The notes under the pieces were generated by a model that did not search any database, was not told the origin of the DNA, and saw only the letters and a list, made by a program, of their open reading frames with translations. The position numbers and the translations under genes are program-made. Below are positions 34,570 to 48,620 of a DNA stretch of 64,000 bases, piece by piece. Within the stretch, counting starts at the first letter, position 1, and every line of letters begins with the position of its first letter. This DNA comes from Stichopus chloronotus (taxonomy: Eukaryota > Echinodermata > Holothuroidea > Aspidochirotida > Stichopodidae). The stretch spans positions 14,272,150 through 14,336,149 of the forward strand of contig CM037846.1 of the NCBI GenBank assembly GCA_021234535.1, written 5' to 3'.

Positions 34570-34775
34570 AGCTCCCCCCCCCCCCTTTTGTTTTGTTCCG
34601 TCTAGCCTAATAGTAATCTTTTGTAAATACTGAGTCCCCCCCCCCCCTTTATAAATTCTGAATCCCCTCCTGATAAGTTATTCCTAGTGTCCAAAAACTG
34701 TTGCGACTGCGTCGTCACTCAAAAAAGAGGATATCCAGTCAGTCGAAATTTGTGACCTTCACCCCCCCCCTTCAA
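34570..34775. repeat. C-homopolymer tracts, core B1
   Basis: Three C-runs at the positions equivalent to 13985-14185, with different lengths. Confidence 0.8.
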
Positions 34776-34779
34776 CTGT

Positions 34780-35600
34780 GACCCTAGTTACCGCCCTGAT
34801 GACATCAATCGTGATACTAAACAGCTATATGAAACAAATATATAACTCGAAATTACTTCTATCGGCACCCTTATTAAATAGAAAAAATACAGATTTCAAG
34901 AAGTCTGTGATTTTACCTTAAAATAGATATTTTTTTACGTTTTCGGGAAACGTAGGAGTCTAATTAAACGTTACTTGTTTCGTCGAAATTGTTCGGTGAC
35001 AGGCATCTATCCTAAAAAGGAAATGATATGGTGCATTTTTTTTTTCGTGTTTAAGTGTCCACAATGTTGGAGTATTTGTAATATTTGAACGACGTTGATT
35101 ATATCATTACATATGAAGAGACCTACAAGAAGCCTAAAACTTAGTTGATGACGTCATCAATACTATTAAATGTAATAATAACCAAAACATTACATTTAAC
35201 ATTTACAATTACAAACAAAATGTATCATATTTGAATGTATTTTTTTTCTCTTGAATTAGGATGCCGATATCTCCACACACTAGTCCTGGTCTTCGCTCAG
35301 AACGTCAACATACTTTTCATTTTAAAATGTTTTTCCTGTTAAATTAGAGACAATTTCGAGCTTTCCATCCATTCATATTGACTTATGATGTCAATTTACG
35401 TAATAGAGACTTTAGTTATGATGAAAAATTCATCAACTTGTCTTTGTTTTTATTTAACTACTTCGGATTTATCCTTACCTAAATGTAAGAATAAGGCATA
35501 TATGTTCCATACGTTCGCCCTCCTTTTCGTTCAGAATATCAACAAACATCTCATTTTAAAATATTGCTTCTCACATATCAAACATACTTGTTGTGTTAGG
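34780..35600 (+). repeat. Diverged inverted satellite monomers (core B1, right)
   Basis: Longer than in A1. It has a first decayed exon-like segment at about 35260, the block TTAAATTAGAGACAATTTCGA, then a second segment at about 35487-35560 whose plus-strand frame NKAYMFHTFALLFVQNINKH is open. The CRE palindrome is at 35145-35160. Confidence 0.7.
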
Positions 35601-35657
35601 ATTGAGACAAGGTCTGTTTGTTTGTTTTGTATGTATGCCCTACGTGGTATTGTTTGA
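35385..35657 (+). pseudogene. Exon-like module, plus strand, core B1
   Basis: A 90-codon frame whose middle (NKAYMFHTFALLFVQNINKH) is a diverged version of the satellite exon segment in the opposite orientation. In A2 the equivalent has a TAG just before this stretch. It is relevant as a record of the ancestral reading frame, not as an active gene. Confidence 0.3.
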
Positions 35658-36236
35658 TATATACACAGGACAGCTCAGACATTTCCTGGAGTCGGTGCAA
35701 CATCGCTTATCTCCTTTACAACATCAACGATGGGTGTCTTGTTTTTCGTAACTCTCATTCGAAACTCTCACTTGGACTTCCTTGGTAGTTTCTCTTTCCG
35801 TCGTTCTTTGCATTTCTTTTGATATTGCTCCCTCAAATAATTATTGCAGTATTTTCCCCGTTTGATTTGATTCACTTTTTGCCACGTGTTTTTTTTTTTT
35901 TTTTTTTTGAGTACGGTGAACCATCAGTTTCATTGAAAGAGTGTGCATTTTAACGATAAACCGTCGTCAAATCATTGGTGAACCGTTAAAGATGATGTTG
36001 TTCTATCACACTATTGCACCGAGAGGCTTTCCAAGTAACCTTCAACGGGATTTCCTGTACACAGTGTATTCTTTCTAAGGACTGGTAATATGATACAGCA
36101 TTTGCAACATCACATGACATGACAAATTATGAGTATAATTCAGAGTTTATGATACTCATTCGGCCTATTTTCTGTTAATAGTAAAATTAGCAAAAGCAGC
36201 ACCACACGGTTTAATCCAATTCCATTATCTTCATTT
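35601..36236. other. Junction between core B1 and array 3
   Basis: Holds a 20-T tract near 35890, a repeated GGTGAACC motif, and a block (about 36010-36236) identical in placement to 14725-14940 that leads into the first monomer. Confidence 0.5.
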
Positions 36237-36239
36237 TAT

Positions 36240-39200
36240 TAAAGGGTTGACTCTGATTAAACGTTGCCAATTTCCAGAAATTGTTAAGTGAGAGGACTTG
36301 CTTCAGATATCATGGTACATTCCCTCCCTCCGTTAAGCTTCACACGATGTTGGATGTACTATAAAATTTTAGTAGAATTAATAACGTCTTTCTTGAACTT
36401 TTAAGCGCTTTTCAGGATTTCACACTTAAATAATCGTTATATCTCAACATTAGAAATAAAGTCTCAAAGTTTCCAAAATCGCGTCAATCCACTTGATTTT
36501 GACTTAATTTTGCATTTCGGTAAGAGTATAGTCTTATGGTTTAATAAAAAATAGAGGCAAACTGATGATTTTTTTCAACCTCACCAAAGTCTTCAATATC
36601 GCCTAAAGTGACATCATAAGTCAATATAAATGTTTTTAAAGCTCGAATTTGTCTCTATTTTAAGGAGAAAACATTTTTAAAAAGCATGTTTGTTTACATT
36701 TTGAAGAAGAAGAGGGCGACTGTATGGACGATATCGGCATCCTTATTCAAGAGAAAATAGTCGTACACGTTTGAAGATAACTTTTGCTTTTACCTAAAAA
36801 GGGATTGTTTCGATATTTTATTGAACGGTGAACTCTGATTAAACGTTGCCAATAACCAGAAATTTTGTAGTGAAATGACCTTCTTTAGTTAATATGGTAC
36901 ATTCCCTCTTTTACGCTTTGCACTATGTTGTGGGTATTATAAAAATTTAGTGGTATTGATGACGTCATTGTTGAACTTTTAGGCGCTTTTTAGTCCCATA
37001 CTCGTAAATACACTTGATATCTCAACATTAGAAATAAAATTTCAAAATTTGAAAAATCTGGTCAATCCATTCGATTGTGGCTTCATTCTGACATTTCGGT
37101 AAGGGTATAGTCTTATGGTTTAATGAAAAATAGAGGCAAATTGATGATTTTTTTCAACCTCACCAAAGTCTTCAATATCGCCTAAAGTGACATCATAAGT
37201 CAATATAAATGTTTTCAAAGCTCGAATTTGTCTCTATTTTAAGAGGAAAACCTTTTTAAACTCTCAACTCTTGATCTGTGATTACACGTTGTCAATATCC
37301 AGAAATTTTGTAGTGAAATGACCTTCTTTAGCTAATTTGGTACATTCCCTCCTTCACGCTTTACACGATGTTGTGGGTATTATAAAATTGTAGTGGTATT
37401 GATGACGTCATTGTTGAACTTTTAGGAGCTTTTTAGTCCTATACTCCTAAATAATCGTTATATCTCAACATTAGAAATAAAATTTCAAAGTTTGAAAAAT
37501 CTCCTCAATCCAGTCAATTGGGGCTTAATTTTGACATTTTGGAAAGGGTATAGTCTTATGGTTTAATAAAAAATAGAGGCAAATTGATGATTTTTTTTCA
37601 TTATCACCAAAGTCTTCAATATCGCGTAAAGTGACATCATAAGTCAATCTAAATGTTTTCAAAGCTCCAACTTGTCTCTATTTTAAGAGGAAAACCTTTT
37701 TAAAAAGGATATTTGTTTACATTCTCAAGAAGAAGAAGAGGGCGACTGTATGGACGATATCGGCATCCTTATTCAAGAGAAAATAGTCGTACACGTTTGA
37801 AGATAACTTTTGCTTTTACCTAAAAAGGGACTGTTTCGACATTTTATTGAACGGTGAACTCTGATTAAACGTTGCCAATAACCAGAAATTTTGTAGTGAA
37901 ATGACCTTCTTTATCTGATATGGTACATTTCCTCTTTTACGCTTTACACGATGTTGTTGGTATTATAAAATTGTAATGGTATTGAAGACGTCATTGATGA
38001 ACTTTAAGGAGCTTTTTAGTCCCATACTCGTAAATATATAATCTTTATATCTCAACATTAGAAATAAAATTTCAAAGTTTCAAAAATCTGGTCAATCCAT
38101 TCGATTTTGACTTAATTTTGACATTTCGGTAAGGGTATAGTCTTATGGTTTAATAAAAAATAGAGGCAAATTGATGATTTTTTTCAACCTCACCAAAGTC
38201 TTCAATATCGAGTAAAGTGACATCATAAGTCAATCTAAATGTTTTCAAAGCTCGAATTTGTCTCTATTTTAAGAGGAAAACCTTTTTAAACTCTCAACTC
38301 TGGAACTGTGATTACACGTTGCCAATATCCCGAAATTTTGTAGTGAAATGACCTTGTTTAGCTAATATGGTACATTCTCCCCTTTACGCTTTACACGATG
38401 TTGTTGGTATTATAAAATTGTAATGGTATTGAAGACGTCATTGTTGAACTTTAAGGAGCTTTTTAGTCCCATACTCGTAAATAAATAATCTTTATATCTC
38501 AACATTAGAAATAAAATTTCAAAGTTTCAAAAATCTGGTCAATCCATTCGATTTTGACTTAATTTTGACATTTCGGTAAGAGTATAGTCTTATGGTTTAA
38601 TAAAAATAGAGGCAAATTGATGATTTTTTTCAACCTCACCAAAGTCTTCAGTATCGCGTAAAGTGACATCATAAGTCAATCTAAATGTTTTCAAAGCTCG
38701 AATTTGTCTCTATTTTAACAGGAAAACCTTTTTAAACTCTAAACTCTGGAACTGTCAGAACACGTTGCCAATATCCCGAAATTTTGTAGTGAAATGACCT
38801 TGTTTAGCTAATATGGTACATTCTCCCCTTTACGCTTTACACGATGTTGTGGGTATTATAAAATTGTAATGGTATTGATGACCTCATTCTTGAACTTTTA
38901 GGAGCTTTTTAGTCCTATACTCGTAAATAATCGTTATATCTCAACATTAAAAATAAAATTTCAAAGTTTGAAAAATCCCCTCAATCCAGTCAATTGGGGC
39001 TTAATTTTGACATTTCGGTAAGGGTATAGTCTTATGGTTTAATAAAAAATAGAGGCAAATTGATGATTTTTTTTCATTATCACCAAATTCTTCAATATCG
39101 AGTAAAGTGACATCATAAGTCAATAAAAATATTTTCAAAGCTCGAATTTGTCCCTATTTTAAGAGGAAACCTTTTTAAAAAGGATATTTGGTTACATTCT

Positions 39201-42200
39201 AAAGAAGAAGAGGGCGACTGTATGGACGATATCATTATCCTTATTTACTAGAAAATAGTCGTACACGTTTGAAGATAACTTTTGCTTTTACCTAAAAAGG
39301 GACTGTTTCGACATTTTATTGAACGGTGAACTCTGATTAAACGTTGCCATTATCCAGACATTTTGTAGTGAAATGACCTTCTTTAGCTAATATGGTACAT
39401 TCCCTCTTTTACACTTTACATGATGTTGTTGATATTACAAATTTTAGTGGTATTGATGAGGTCATTCTTGCACTTTTAGATGCTTTTTATTCCTATACTC
39501 GTAAATAATCGTTATATCTCAACATTAGAAACAACATTTCAAAGTTTGAAAAATCTCCTCAATGCAGTCGGTTTGAACTTAATTTCGACATTTCAGCAAT
39601 GGTATAGTCTTATGGTTTGGTTTAATAAAAAATAGAGGCAAATTGATGATTTTTTTCAACCTCACCAAAGTCTTCAATATCGCCTAAAGTGACATCATAA
39701 GTCAATATAAATGTTTTCGAAGCTCGAATTTGTCTGTATTTTAAGAGGAAAACATTTTTAAAAAGGATATTTGTTTACATTATCAAAAAGAGGAGGGCGA
39801 CTGTATGGACGATATCGGCATCCTTATTCAGGAGTAAAATAGTTGTACACGTTTGAAGATAACTTTCGCTTTTACCTAAAAAGGGACTGTTTCGACATTT
39901 TATGGAACGGTGAACTCTGATTAAACGTTGCCAATATCCAGAAATTTTGTAGTGAAATGACCTTCTTTAGTTAATATGGTACATTCCCTCTTTTACGCTT
40001 TCCACGATGTTGTGGGTATGATAAAATTTGAGTAGTATTGATGACCTTATTCTTGAACTTTTAGGGGCTTTTTAGTCCCATACTCGTAAATAATCGTTAT
40101 ATCTCAACGTTAGAAATAAAATTTCAAAGTTTCAAAAATCTGGTCAATCCATTCGATTTTGACTTAATTTTGACATTTCGGTAAGAGTATAGTCTTATGG
40201 TTTAATAAAAATAGAGGCAAATTGATGATTTTTTTCAACCTCACCAAAGTCTTCAGTATCGCGTAAAGTGACATCATAAGTCAATCTAAATGTTTTCAAA
40301 GCTCGAATTTGTCTCTATTTTAACAGGAAAACCTTTTTAAACTCTAAACTCTGGAACTGTCAGAACACGTTGCCAATATCCCGAAATTTTGTAGTGAAAT
40401 GACCTTGTTTAGCTAATATGGTACATTCTCCCCTTTACGCTTTACACGATGTTGTGGGTATTATAAAATTGTAATGGTATTGATGACCTCATTCTTGAAC
40501 TTTTAGGAGCTTTTTAGTCCTATACTCGTAAATAATCGTTATATCTCAACATTAAAAATAAAATTTCAAAGTTTGAAAAATCCCCTCAATCCAGTCAATT
40601 GGGGCTTAATTTTGACATTTCGGTAAGGGTATAGTCTTATGGTTTAATAAAAAATAGAGGCAAATTGATGATTTTTTTTCATTATCACCAAATTCTTCAA
40701 TATCGAGTAAAGTGACATCATAAGTCAATAAAAATATTTTCAAAGCTCGAATTTGTCCCTATTTTAAGAGGAAACCTTTTTAAAAAGGATATTTGGTTAC
40801 ATTCTAAAGAAGAAGAGGGCGACTGTATGGACGATATCATTATCCTTATTTACTAGAAAATAGTCGTACACGTTTGAAGATAACTTTTGCTTTTACCTAA
40901 AAAGGGACTGTTTCGACATTTTATTGAACGGTGAACTCTGATTAAACGTTGCCATTATCCAGACATTTTGTAGTGAAATGACCTTCTTTAGCTAATATGG
41001 TACATTCCCTCTTTTACACTTTACATGATGTTGTTGATATTACAAATTTTAGTGGTATTGATGAGGTCATTCTTGCACTTTTAGATGCTTTTTATTCCTA
41101 TACTCGTAAATAATCGTTATATCTCAACATTAGAAACAACATTTCAAAGTTTGAAAAATCTCCTCAATGCAGTCGGTTTGAACTTAATTTCGACATTTCA
41201 GCAATGGTATAGTCTTATGGTTTGGTTTAATAAAAAATAGAGGCAAATTGATGATTTTTTTCAACCTCACCAAAGTCTTCAATATCGCCTAAAGTGACAT
41301 CATAAGTCAATATAAATGTTTTCGAAGCTCGAATTTGTCTGTATTTTAAGAGGAAAACATTTTTAAAAAGGATATTTGTTTACATTATCAAAAAGAGGAG
41401 GGCGACTGTATGGACGATATCGGCATCCTTATTCAGGAGTAAAATAGTTGTACACGTTTGAAGATAACTTTCGCTTTTACCTAAAAAGGGACTGTTTCGA
41501 CATTTTATGGAACGGTGAACTCTGATTAAACGTTGCCAATATCCAGAAATTTTGTAGTGAAATGACCTTCTTTAGTTAATATGGTACATTCCCTCTTTTA
41601 CGCTTTCCACGATGTTGTGGGTATGATAAAATTTGAGTAGTATTGATGACCTTATTCTTGAACTTTTAGGGGCTTTTTAGTCCCATACTCGTAAATAATC
41701 GTTATATCTCAACGTTAGAAATAAAATTTCAAAGTTTGAAAAATCTCCTCAATCCAGTCGATTTTGGCTTAATTTTGAGATTTCGGTAAGGGTATAGTCT
41801 TATGGTTTAATAAAAAATAGAGGCAAATTGATGACTTTTTGCAACCTCACCAAAGTCTTCAATATCGCGTAAAGTGACATCATAAGTCAATATAAATGTT
41901 TTCAAAGCTCGAACTTGTCTCTATTTTAAGAGGAAACCCTTTTTAAAAAGGATGTTTGTTTACTTTCTGAAGAAGAAGAGGGCGACTGTATGGACGATAT
42001 CGGCATCCTTATTCAAGAGAAAATAGTCGTACACGTTTGAAGATAACTTTTGCTTTTACCTAAAAAGGGAATGTTTCGACATTTTATTGAACGGTGAACT
42101 CTGATTAAACGTTGCCAATATCGAGAAATTTTTAAGTGAAATGAATATCTTCAGCTAGTACGGTACATTTCCTCTTTTAATCTTAACGCAGTTTTGTGGG

Positions 42201-42538
42201 TATAATAAAATTTTATTACTATTAATGACGTCATTCTCGAACTTTTAGGCGCTTTTCGGTCCTTTGCACTTAAATAATCGTGATATCTCAACGTTAGAAA
42301 TAAAATTTTAAAGTCTGATAAATCTCGTTAATCCAGTCGATTTTGACTGAATTCTGTGTTTTCAGTAAAGGTGTAGTCTTATAGTTTACTAAAAAATAGA
42401 GGCAAATTGATGATTTTTTTCATCATCATTAATGTCTTCAATATTGCGTAAAGTTTGATGTTTGTTGAAATTCTTAAAGAAGACCTCGGCGACTGTATGG
42501 ACGATATCGGCATCCTTATTCAAGAGAAAATAGTCGTA
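36240..42538 (-). repeat. Satellite array 3, mixed long and short monomers
   Basis: About 12 monomers. Most are about 578 bp, but four are about 440-450 bp because they lack the exon-like segment; the joins CTTTTTAAA/CTCTMAACTC are at about 37260, 38290, 38736 and 40341. A block of long-long-short monomers of about 1605 bp is duplicated (38527-40131 and 40132-41736). The end of the array matches array 1. Confidence 0.95.
38527..41736 (-). repeat. Duplicated 1605-bp trimer within array 3
   Basis: Two nearly identical tandem copies share private changes: GATGAGGTCATTC, GGTTTGGTTTAA and the 5' TCAAAAATCTGG. Confidence 0.9.
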
Positions 42539-42661
42539 CATTGATTTTAATAGCTCAAACTCCTGGTCAGTACAGTATGCTGCTTTGAGACAAAAATTGA
42601 AATTTATTTGTGTATATGGCTCTGTTTCATGAACACCACTGTAAAAAGCTGTGCTTGTCAA
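42389..42661 (-). pseudogene. Exon-like ORF at satellite/core boundary, copy A2
   Basis: Counterpart of 1876-2148. It differs near the C-terminus (RNIEDINDDEKN in place of RNTEGLNDDEKN), a change shared at DNA level with B2. Confidence 0.3.
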
Positions 42662-43558
42662 ATAATTATTTTACTTAGTAGTTTGCATGTGCCATACACT
42701 GTAGCATCATGCATCTCAAGGCATTTGATTTGGAATACAAGGGAGCAAGGGACAAGACGTATTGTAGAATCCCTCATATAGTAAAGGTTTATTTGGGGGA
42801 AATGATGGAAATATGAAAAACTGAAACATTTTTAAAGTTACAGTACAGTGGGCTCATTCAAACTTTGATTAAGGAAATTGATGTTTACTGGCGTAGCCTA
42901 CTTACAGTATGTGTTATTGCATGTGTGTGTAAACTGACGTGATGAACTACGGCAGTGTAATTCTTGACCTGACATGATTACAGTAGCTTCCTGTTGCAAC
43001 AATACCTTAAACTCACAGCACTGTAAGCAAAGCATACAGGCTTGCGCTTACATAATTCCAACTTAACATTGTTTAACGTATAGACATATGTGAAATTGGT
43101 CAGTGGGTTACACTACAATAAACAGTGCTCATTTGCCCTGTTAATTACTATAGCGGTCTTATCTGCACGGCATTGCCCTTCGATTTCGAACAGTCAGAGC
43201 TAAAACGTAGCACCAAAATTCTAACCGAATTGTTTCGTGGAACTGCTTTGATGTGCCTTTGCTACTACTGTACACTACCTATGTCGTTTATTGGTTAAAA
43301 AAAATTAGAACGCTCTTCATTTCTTATCTTTCCCACACACCTGGTTGAAAATTAAACTTTTTTCACTTTTCTTTCAGGTTACAGCGATGATGAGACGGTC
43401 GTCCGTCGCTGCATAGTAAGCCACCTTGCTTTATTTCTTCTGTACGCAAACCTTCGGTATTTTGTTTTGTAAAGTGTGTACATGGAAACGCGATAGCATA
43501 TAGCTATCGGAAGGTCCCATTAAATTACACACGAAACTGTAATGTGGTGTAAGTCACT

Positions 43559-44190
43559 TTAAAGCGGAAATCAGGGTTTGACTGAGAAAATTCACCTTAA
43601 GTTGATTTTTCTTTCTAAACTGATTGTTCACCGAAATATAGAGACGTGGGGAGGTGTTTGAAGGTAGAAGAAACGGTAATTATTGCGTTAATTACTGTTG
43701 AATGAGAACTCTTAATATTTGTCGGGTACAAAAAATAAACGTTCATGTACAAGACAAGCCAGCCTCCTCTATACGATGACCAATCACAGCATAAGACTGA
43801 GATGACGTTATATGAATAAACATAACCAAATGTTTACGGTTCCCATGCTGTTCGTGCATTGCGCAATGCTAAGTAAACAAGAGTTTAGTAATAGTTGATG
43901 ATACATACAGTACACGTAAGATACTTATGAAACTGTTCAGCCACACCTCCTTATACCTTGAAAGGGCGATAGTATTGAATATTCATATTTGATTCGATGA
44001 ATATGGATGTTACGGACCTTCGGAGTTCTTCAATGATTTTTTTTTGGAATTTGACTCGTTTCTCGAAATTGTCCACATGTTTTGAGATAATCTTGATCAA
44101 ATGTGTTAGTTATAACTCATTGTACGATACCGGTGCATGGGGAATTGCAGTGAAATAAATTGTGAAAATAAACCCTGATTTCCCCTTTAA
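43559..44190 (+). mobile_element. TTAA-flanked MITE, core A2 left copy
   Basis: As 3047-3675, with a small private insertion (GGTGCATGGGGAA) near 44134. Confidence 0.8.
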
Positions 44191-44582
44191 GTTGAGTTAC
44201 CACTAAATATTAACGGCAATGTCGTAGTTACCTGCAACCCATCCAAAACCCAAACCTATGTTAAAATGAAAAAAAAAAAATCACCCCTTTAAAAAAACAA
44301 TTAGCATATTTAAATTTCAAAGAAGCATACTTCAAGGAAAGGTAGCTGAATAGGTAGCTGAATAGATGAAATCCACTCTCAAGTTGAAATATTCTTCACT
44401 TGCATTTACACCTCTCTGTCCCTTTTATCAGGGGACTCCTTATGGATACAGCTGCGAAGTTTCATTGATGTGCAAAATGTTTACTTTTGTGCCATAGAAA
44501 CATGAAAGTAGAAGTCTAACTCCTCAAGATATCTGTCATGCAGTCTCCCTGATCTTTACACCATATTAGTTTGAAATCCTGT

Positions 44583-45340
44583 CACGGAACAATTTCGAGA
44601 AATAGAAATGTTTAATCAGACTTCTACCTTTCAGAAAATACCACAAGTGTCTTTTTTTTCAAGTATAAGTTACAAGTATTTTGAAACGTGTTTTTGTTTT
44701 CTCTCTCCACCTCTCTCTCTCTCTTGGATAAGGATGCAGATATCTTCCACACAGTAGTCCTGGTCTTCGTTCAGGATGTCAACAAATATCTCATTTTCTT
44801 GTTAAATTAGAGACAATTTCGATCTCTCCAGCATTTTATATTGACTTACGATGTCAGTTTCCGTAATAGAGACTTTGGTTATGATGAAAAATTTATCAAT
44901 TTGTCTCTTATTTTATTTAGCTACCTATAGGATATATCTTTCCCGAAATGTCAGAAATAGAAATGTATAACTCCAATGGGTTTTGGAACATCGAAATTGC
45001 ATATCTAACGGTGATAAAAATCTAAAAAAGGTTAAAATGTACTTGATGACGTCATCAAGGCCATTCAAACATTATGATGACTTCAAAATTGTTTACATTT
45101 AAAGGAAAGAATGTATAATACATTTCTTTCAGTCAAAAGTACTGTAACAGCCTTCGGGGAAATAAGAAATGTTTAAAATAGATTCTACTTCGTAGAAAAC
45201 TCTAAATAATTGTTTTTAGATGAAGTCAGAGGTATTAAAACATGTGTTTGTTTTTCTATTGAATAAAGATGCCAATACCTTTTTCCATACGATTACAGTT
45301 CTTCTGACTCTGAGATTACGATCAAGATATTTTCTTTGTA
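44583..45340 (+). repeat. Diverged inverted satellite monomers (core A2, left)
   Basis: As 4069-4830; CRE palindrome at 45043-45058. Confidence 0.7.
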
Positions 45341-45615
45341 ATTCAAACTTAATCATATTTTTTTCTTATTTTGACTAGAAAGTCTTCGAAAACGTTAGTC
45401 TTTTTAAACAATGACGTTTCAATACCTCTGTGTATTAATTTGCTCTGTTACTTGTTTCTGAACAGTACACTTACAGTTAAAAGTGTTTTCTTAACAGCAT
45501 TCTTCTTAAAGTCGCAAAAGGGGGGGGAGGGGTTTGAAGTCCTTTGTCTGAGACTGTAAGCTTTGGACCTCCTACCCCCCCCCCCCAAAAAAAAAGCAAT
45601 GGTTCTCTGCACCAT

Positions 45616-47435
45616 CAGTGTTGCAGTCACCAAGACTGGTCTCGGTCTCGCCCACCGTCTCGGATTGTCCGGTCTTGGCCTCGAACAGAAATGACTCGGT
45701 CTCATGTGTCACTACTCGAGGTCTCGAACCCGAGACCGTTAAATATAATACTAAGTGATGACTGAATGAACAGCTGAGAACATTCAGTTGACATTAGCAC
45801 CAGAGGATGTATGTGTTACTGGGGTAGTATTTTCGAAAGTTACAATTGGTCTCTCATTAATCAGGGGTACATGCCTAATACTGCTCGTCACTATAATAGG
45901 GACTTCCCTGGTTGTGAAACCATTATTAACTAGCATTTGCATCCTTTTTTCAAAATATTCTACGAATATCCTTGCATCCAGATATAGCTGGTTAAGTGTG
46001 GCTGAATTATTTCTGTTGAACTGATCATAATTATCTTACCTTAAAGATGCACCAGAAATGTTTTTCCCGGGGTAAAGAGAAACTCTCACAGAAAAAAAAC
46101 CCACAGTTCCTATCACTGCTTACCATACAAAGACTTCACTGTTTAACATGCAATACAGTGCAGGTCAGTATCACTGTCACATTTGGCTCAGACCTGACTA
46201 TAGTTATACCAGAAGCTTCTTCTTTTGAAGTAGCCTACTTTCCGCTGTAATCAACTCTTTTGTTCACCTCTTGAAGATTTAATGGGATTAAAGGGTATTA
46301 GGAACTTAACGTAAAAGGTCTATGTTGTCTACTCCATTATAAATTACCTATCAGAAAATTTTGTCTATAGCTATAGCATTGCAATCGAAAATCAGTTTTC
46401 AACTGCCGACGCGGTCCGACGCCTATAGCAGATGAAAAAAATTATGTTGTGTAACTTAGTGAACATGGATACACCCTCTGCAAACTTGCGAAAATCAGTG
46501 AAAATCGATAAAATGCAACAGTAAAATATAGTCTTATGATCGTTTTCGTCATTTGCATATGGCAAAGGTCTATGTCTTATTTTTATATACCAGTCTGTCT
46601 TGATTCCAAAGAGATAGCCAGTCGTTTCGATGTTTGACACAGTGGTTTTGAGTTGATTGTCGGCAACGAACCTCACATGAAAGCTCTTTGCTATGCTCAA
46701 TCCCTTCCAAAGATCAAAAGCAGGTGTGAATGAAAATTACTTGGATGTCTCTAGAAGGAAGATACATCACACAAAAGTAAAACGGCACTCTAAGCTGTTC
46801 TCATCCCTTTATAAATTGAAAGTTATCACGCCGGAGAAAATCTAATTTGATTAGCATAACTTAACCGTCCCGTTCTTAACCATCTTAATCGTTCTTAACC
46901 GTCTCCTTCTCTTGCACCTCCCTGGTTATACCTATTCAAGCGTGGCAGCGAATAAGTCAAATAATAGGAGAGGATGTTGTATTGCTAATGAGATACAAAC
47001 GGCATTTCCATCAAATGTGTCGACTGTCACTGATTTAGTGTATCTTTATTAGCTAGGATATATTCAGCAACCGTCTTGTGGCGTTCGCACTTTTTAACCA
47101 TCCTCTGCTTTATTAATTTGTAACAGTCTTCAAATTCAATTGTCTTATACTTAGTACATGCCATTTCATAATTTAAAATGGGATGTAGTTTACACATTCC
47201 TGCCTGTAGCTGTACTGAGTATATGCCTCTATACGTGAAAAAATATGTAGTGCTAGTAAAATAGTTATTAGGGAAAATTTCATTTCTCCCTGCCTCGGTG
47301 ACTTGACTCGGACTTGGATTTGTTGGATTCGTTCTCGACTCGGATTCAAATGACTCAGTTTATGTCTTGGACTCGAATCCGTAGGACTCGGTCTTGGTCT
47401 TGGACTCGGATGTTGTGGTCTCGACTACAACACTG
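45616..47435 (+). mobile_element. hAT-like DNA transposon, core A2
   Basis: As 5094-6920. It is a few bases shorter through loss of one GACTCGG subterminal repeat near 47340. Confidence 0.7.
46392..46700 (-). CDS. Unrecognised ORF inside hAT-like element, core A2
   Basis: Encodes the same 102 residues as 5871-6179. Confidence 0.2.
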   Translation of the reverse strand: MSIAKSFHVRFVADNQLKTTVSNIETTGYLFGIKTDWYIKIRHRPLPYANDENDHKTIFYCCILSIFTDFRKFAEGVSMFTKLHNIIFFICYRRRTASAVEN

Positions 47436-47695
47436 CCATTTACCATTTAGCATGAAATTTCTGCTCGTTATGTGTGACAATATTCAAATTAGATGATCAG
47501 ATAAAATGTTTTGTGATTTAAGCAAAAAGTATGCAAATCTTCCGTGCACCCAGTCCATAAGATGATATCATGCATTTTGACAAGTCTATCGACTTCTATC
47601 TTCTAACATTTCCTACTGTCTCTGGCCACACCTTAACCTTGTCAGGTACATCAGGTATGATGTACATCTCTCGAGACATGAATGGGAAACCTAAC

Positions 47696-47887
47696 TCACT
47701 TACCAATTTTTGCGGCTTTGCATATTTTAAAAAAAGTGGCCAATTTAACGTTTTGCAAACAATTGGTGAGATCAACTAACATATAATAGTCAATTAAATA
47801 TTTAGCAAACTTTGATGTAATGTCATCTTGGGATTTTTGATGATGCATTTTGAAGAGAAAGATGTTTGCAAAGTAGCAAATTGTCAC
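47696..47887 (-). pseudogene. Exon-like ORF, core A2 (5' altered)
   Basis: Counterpart of 7181-7396. It keeps the frame into ATTG|GTAAGTGAG but has the in-frame TAA near the acceptor shared with B1. Confidence 0.25.
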
Positions 47888-48620
47888 AAATTGTTATTTC
47901 TGTGTGACCATACGCGTACGGCATTTCCACCCTCTGTATCGGATATGCGTATGATAACTGCACGTATGTGAGAGAAATAATGATTATGAAAGCAACAGCG
48001 ACGAGTTTTTGCAACTCCTTGGGTTGCCTACTTTGTAAGTGTAGTAGAAGTATAGAATAGATATATGGAGTGCAGATTTCGACTTAACGGACGTAACAGA
48101 AAATACCCTGAGCTTTGGATTTGATTGATCATAGCATAGTGAAAGTGTACGTGGCATACGTACATGGGATAAAATGTGATACTAAGGTTTCCTCAGTGTT
48201 GCTATCACTCAGAGATCCTTGTTTATGGCGGGGTACTGACATATCACTGAGACTGAGTAGATTTCGTACTATGACGTATTTTTAATTCGACTTCAGAACT
48301 GGTTGTTATTAGGGAAAAATCCCCCACCTTAAATTCAGTTTTAAGTTTTCATAGATTCTTTACACATAAGGGACACTTACTTCGCAACGTTATAATCAAA
48401 GATAAAGTAATACATAAAAATTAACCAAAGGTTTAAGATATCTGAAAACAGTTCTTCATCAAAGGGACACATTTTTTTTACCAGGAGGGTACTTTTAATA
48501 TTCTGGAGGGAAAGGGGGTTGAAGGGGGACTTGTCCCCAGCACCAACCCGCTCCGTGACCAACCATTAGCCATACCGTGCCATTTGAGTATCCAATTATT
48601 GATAAACAGTCTAGCGAACT

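Larger units (their letters stand above)
22977..36236. repeat. Core B1
   Basis: Collinear with A1. It has private deletions at about 33065 (about 210 bp, between two AGAC) and 33581 (about 150 bp inside the right MITE, between two ACCC). It keeps the 0.7 kb lost from A1 near 35300-36010. Stretches not listed separately hold the same unannotated AT-rich sequence as A1. Confidence 0.9.
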
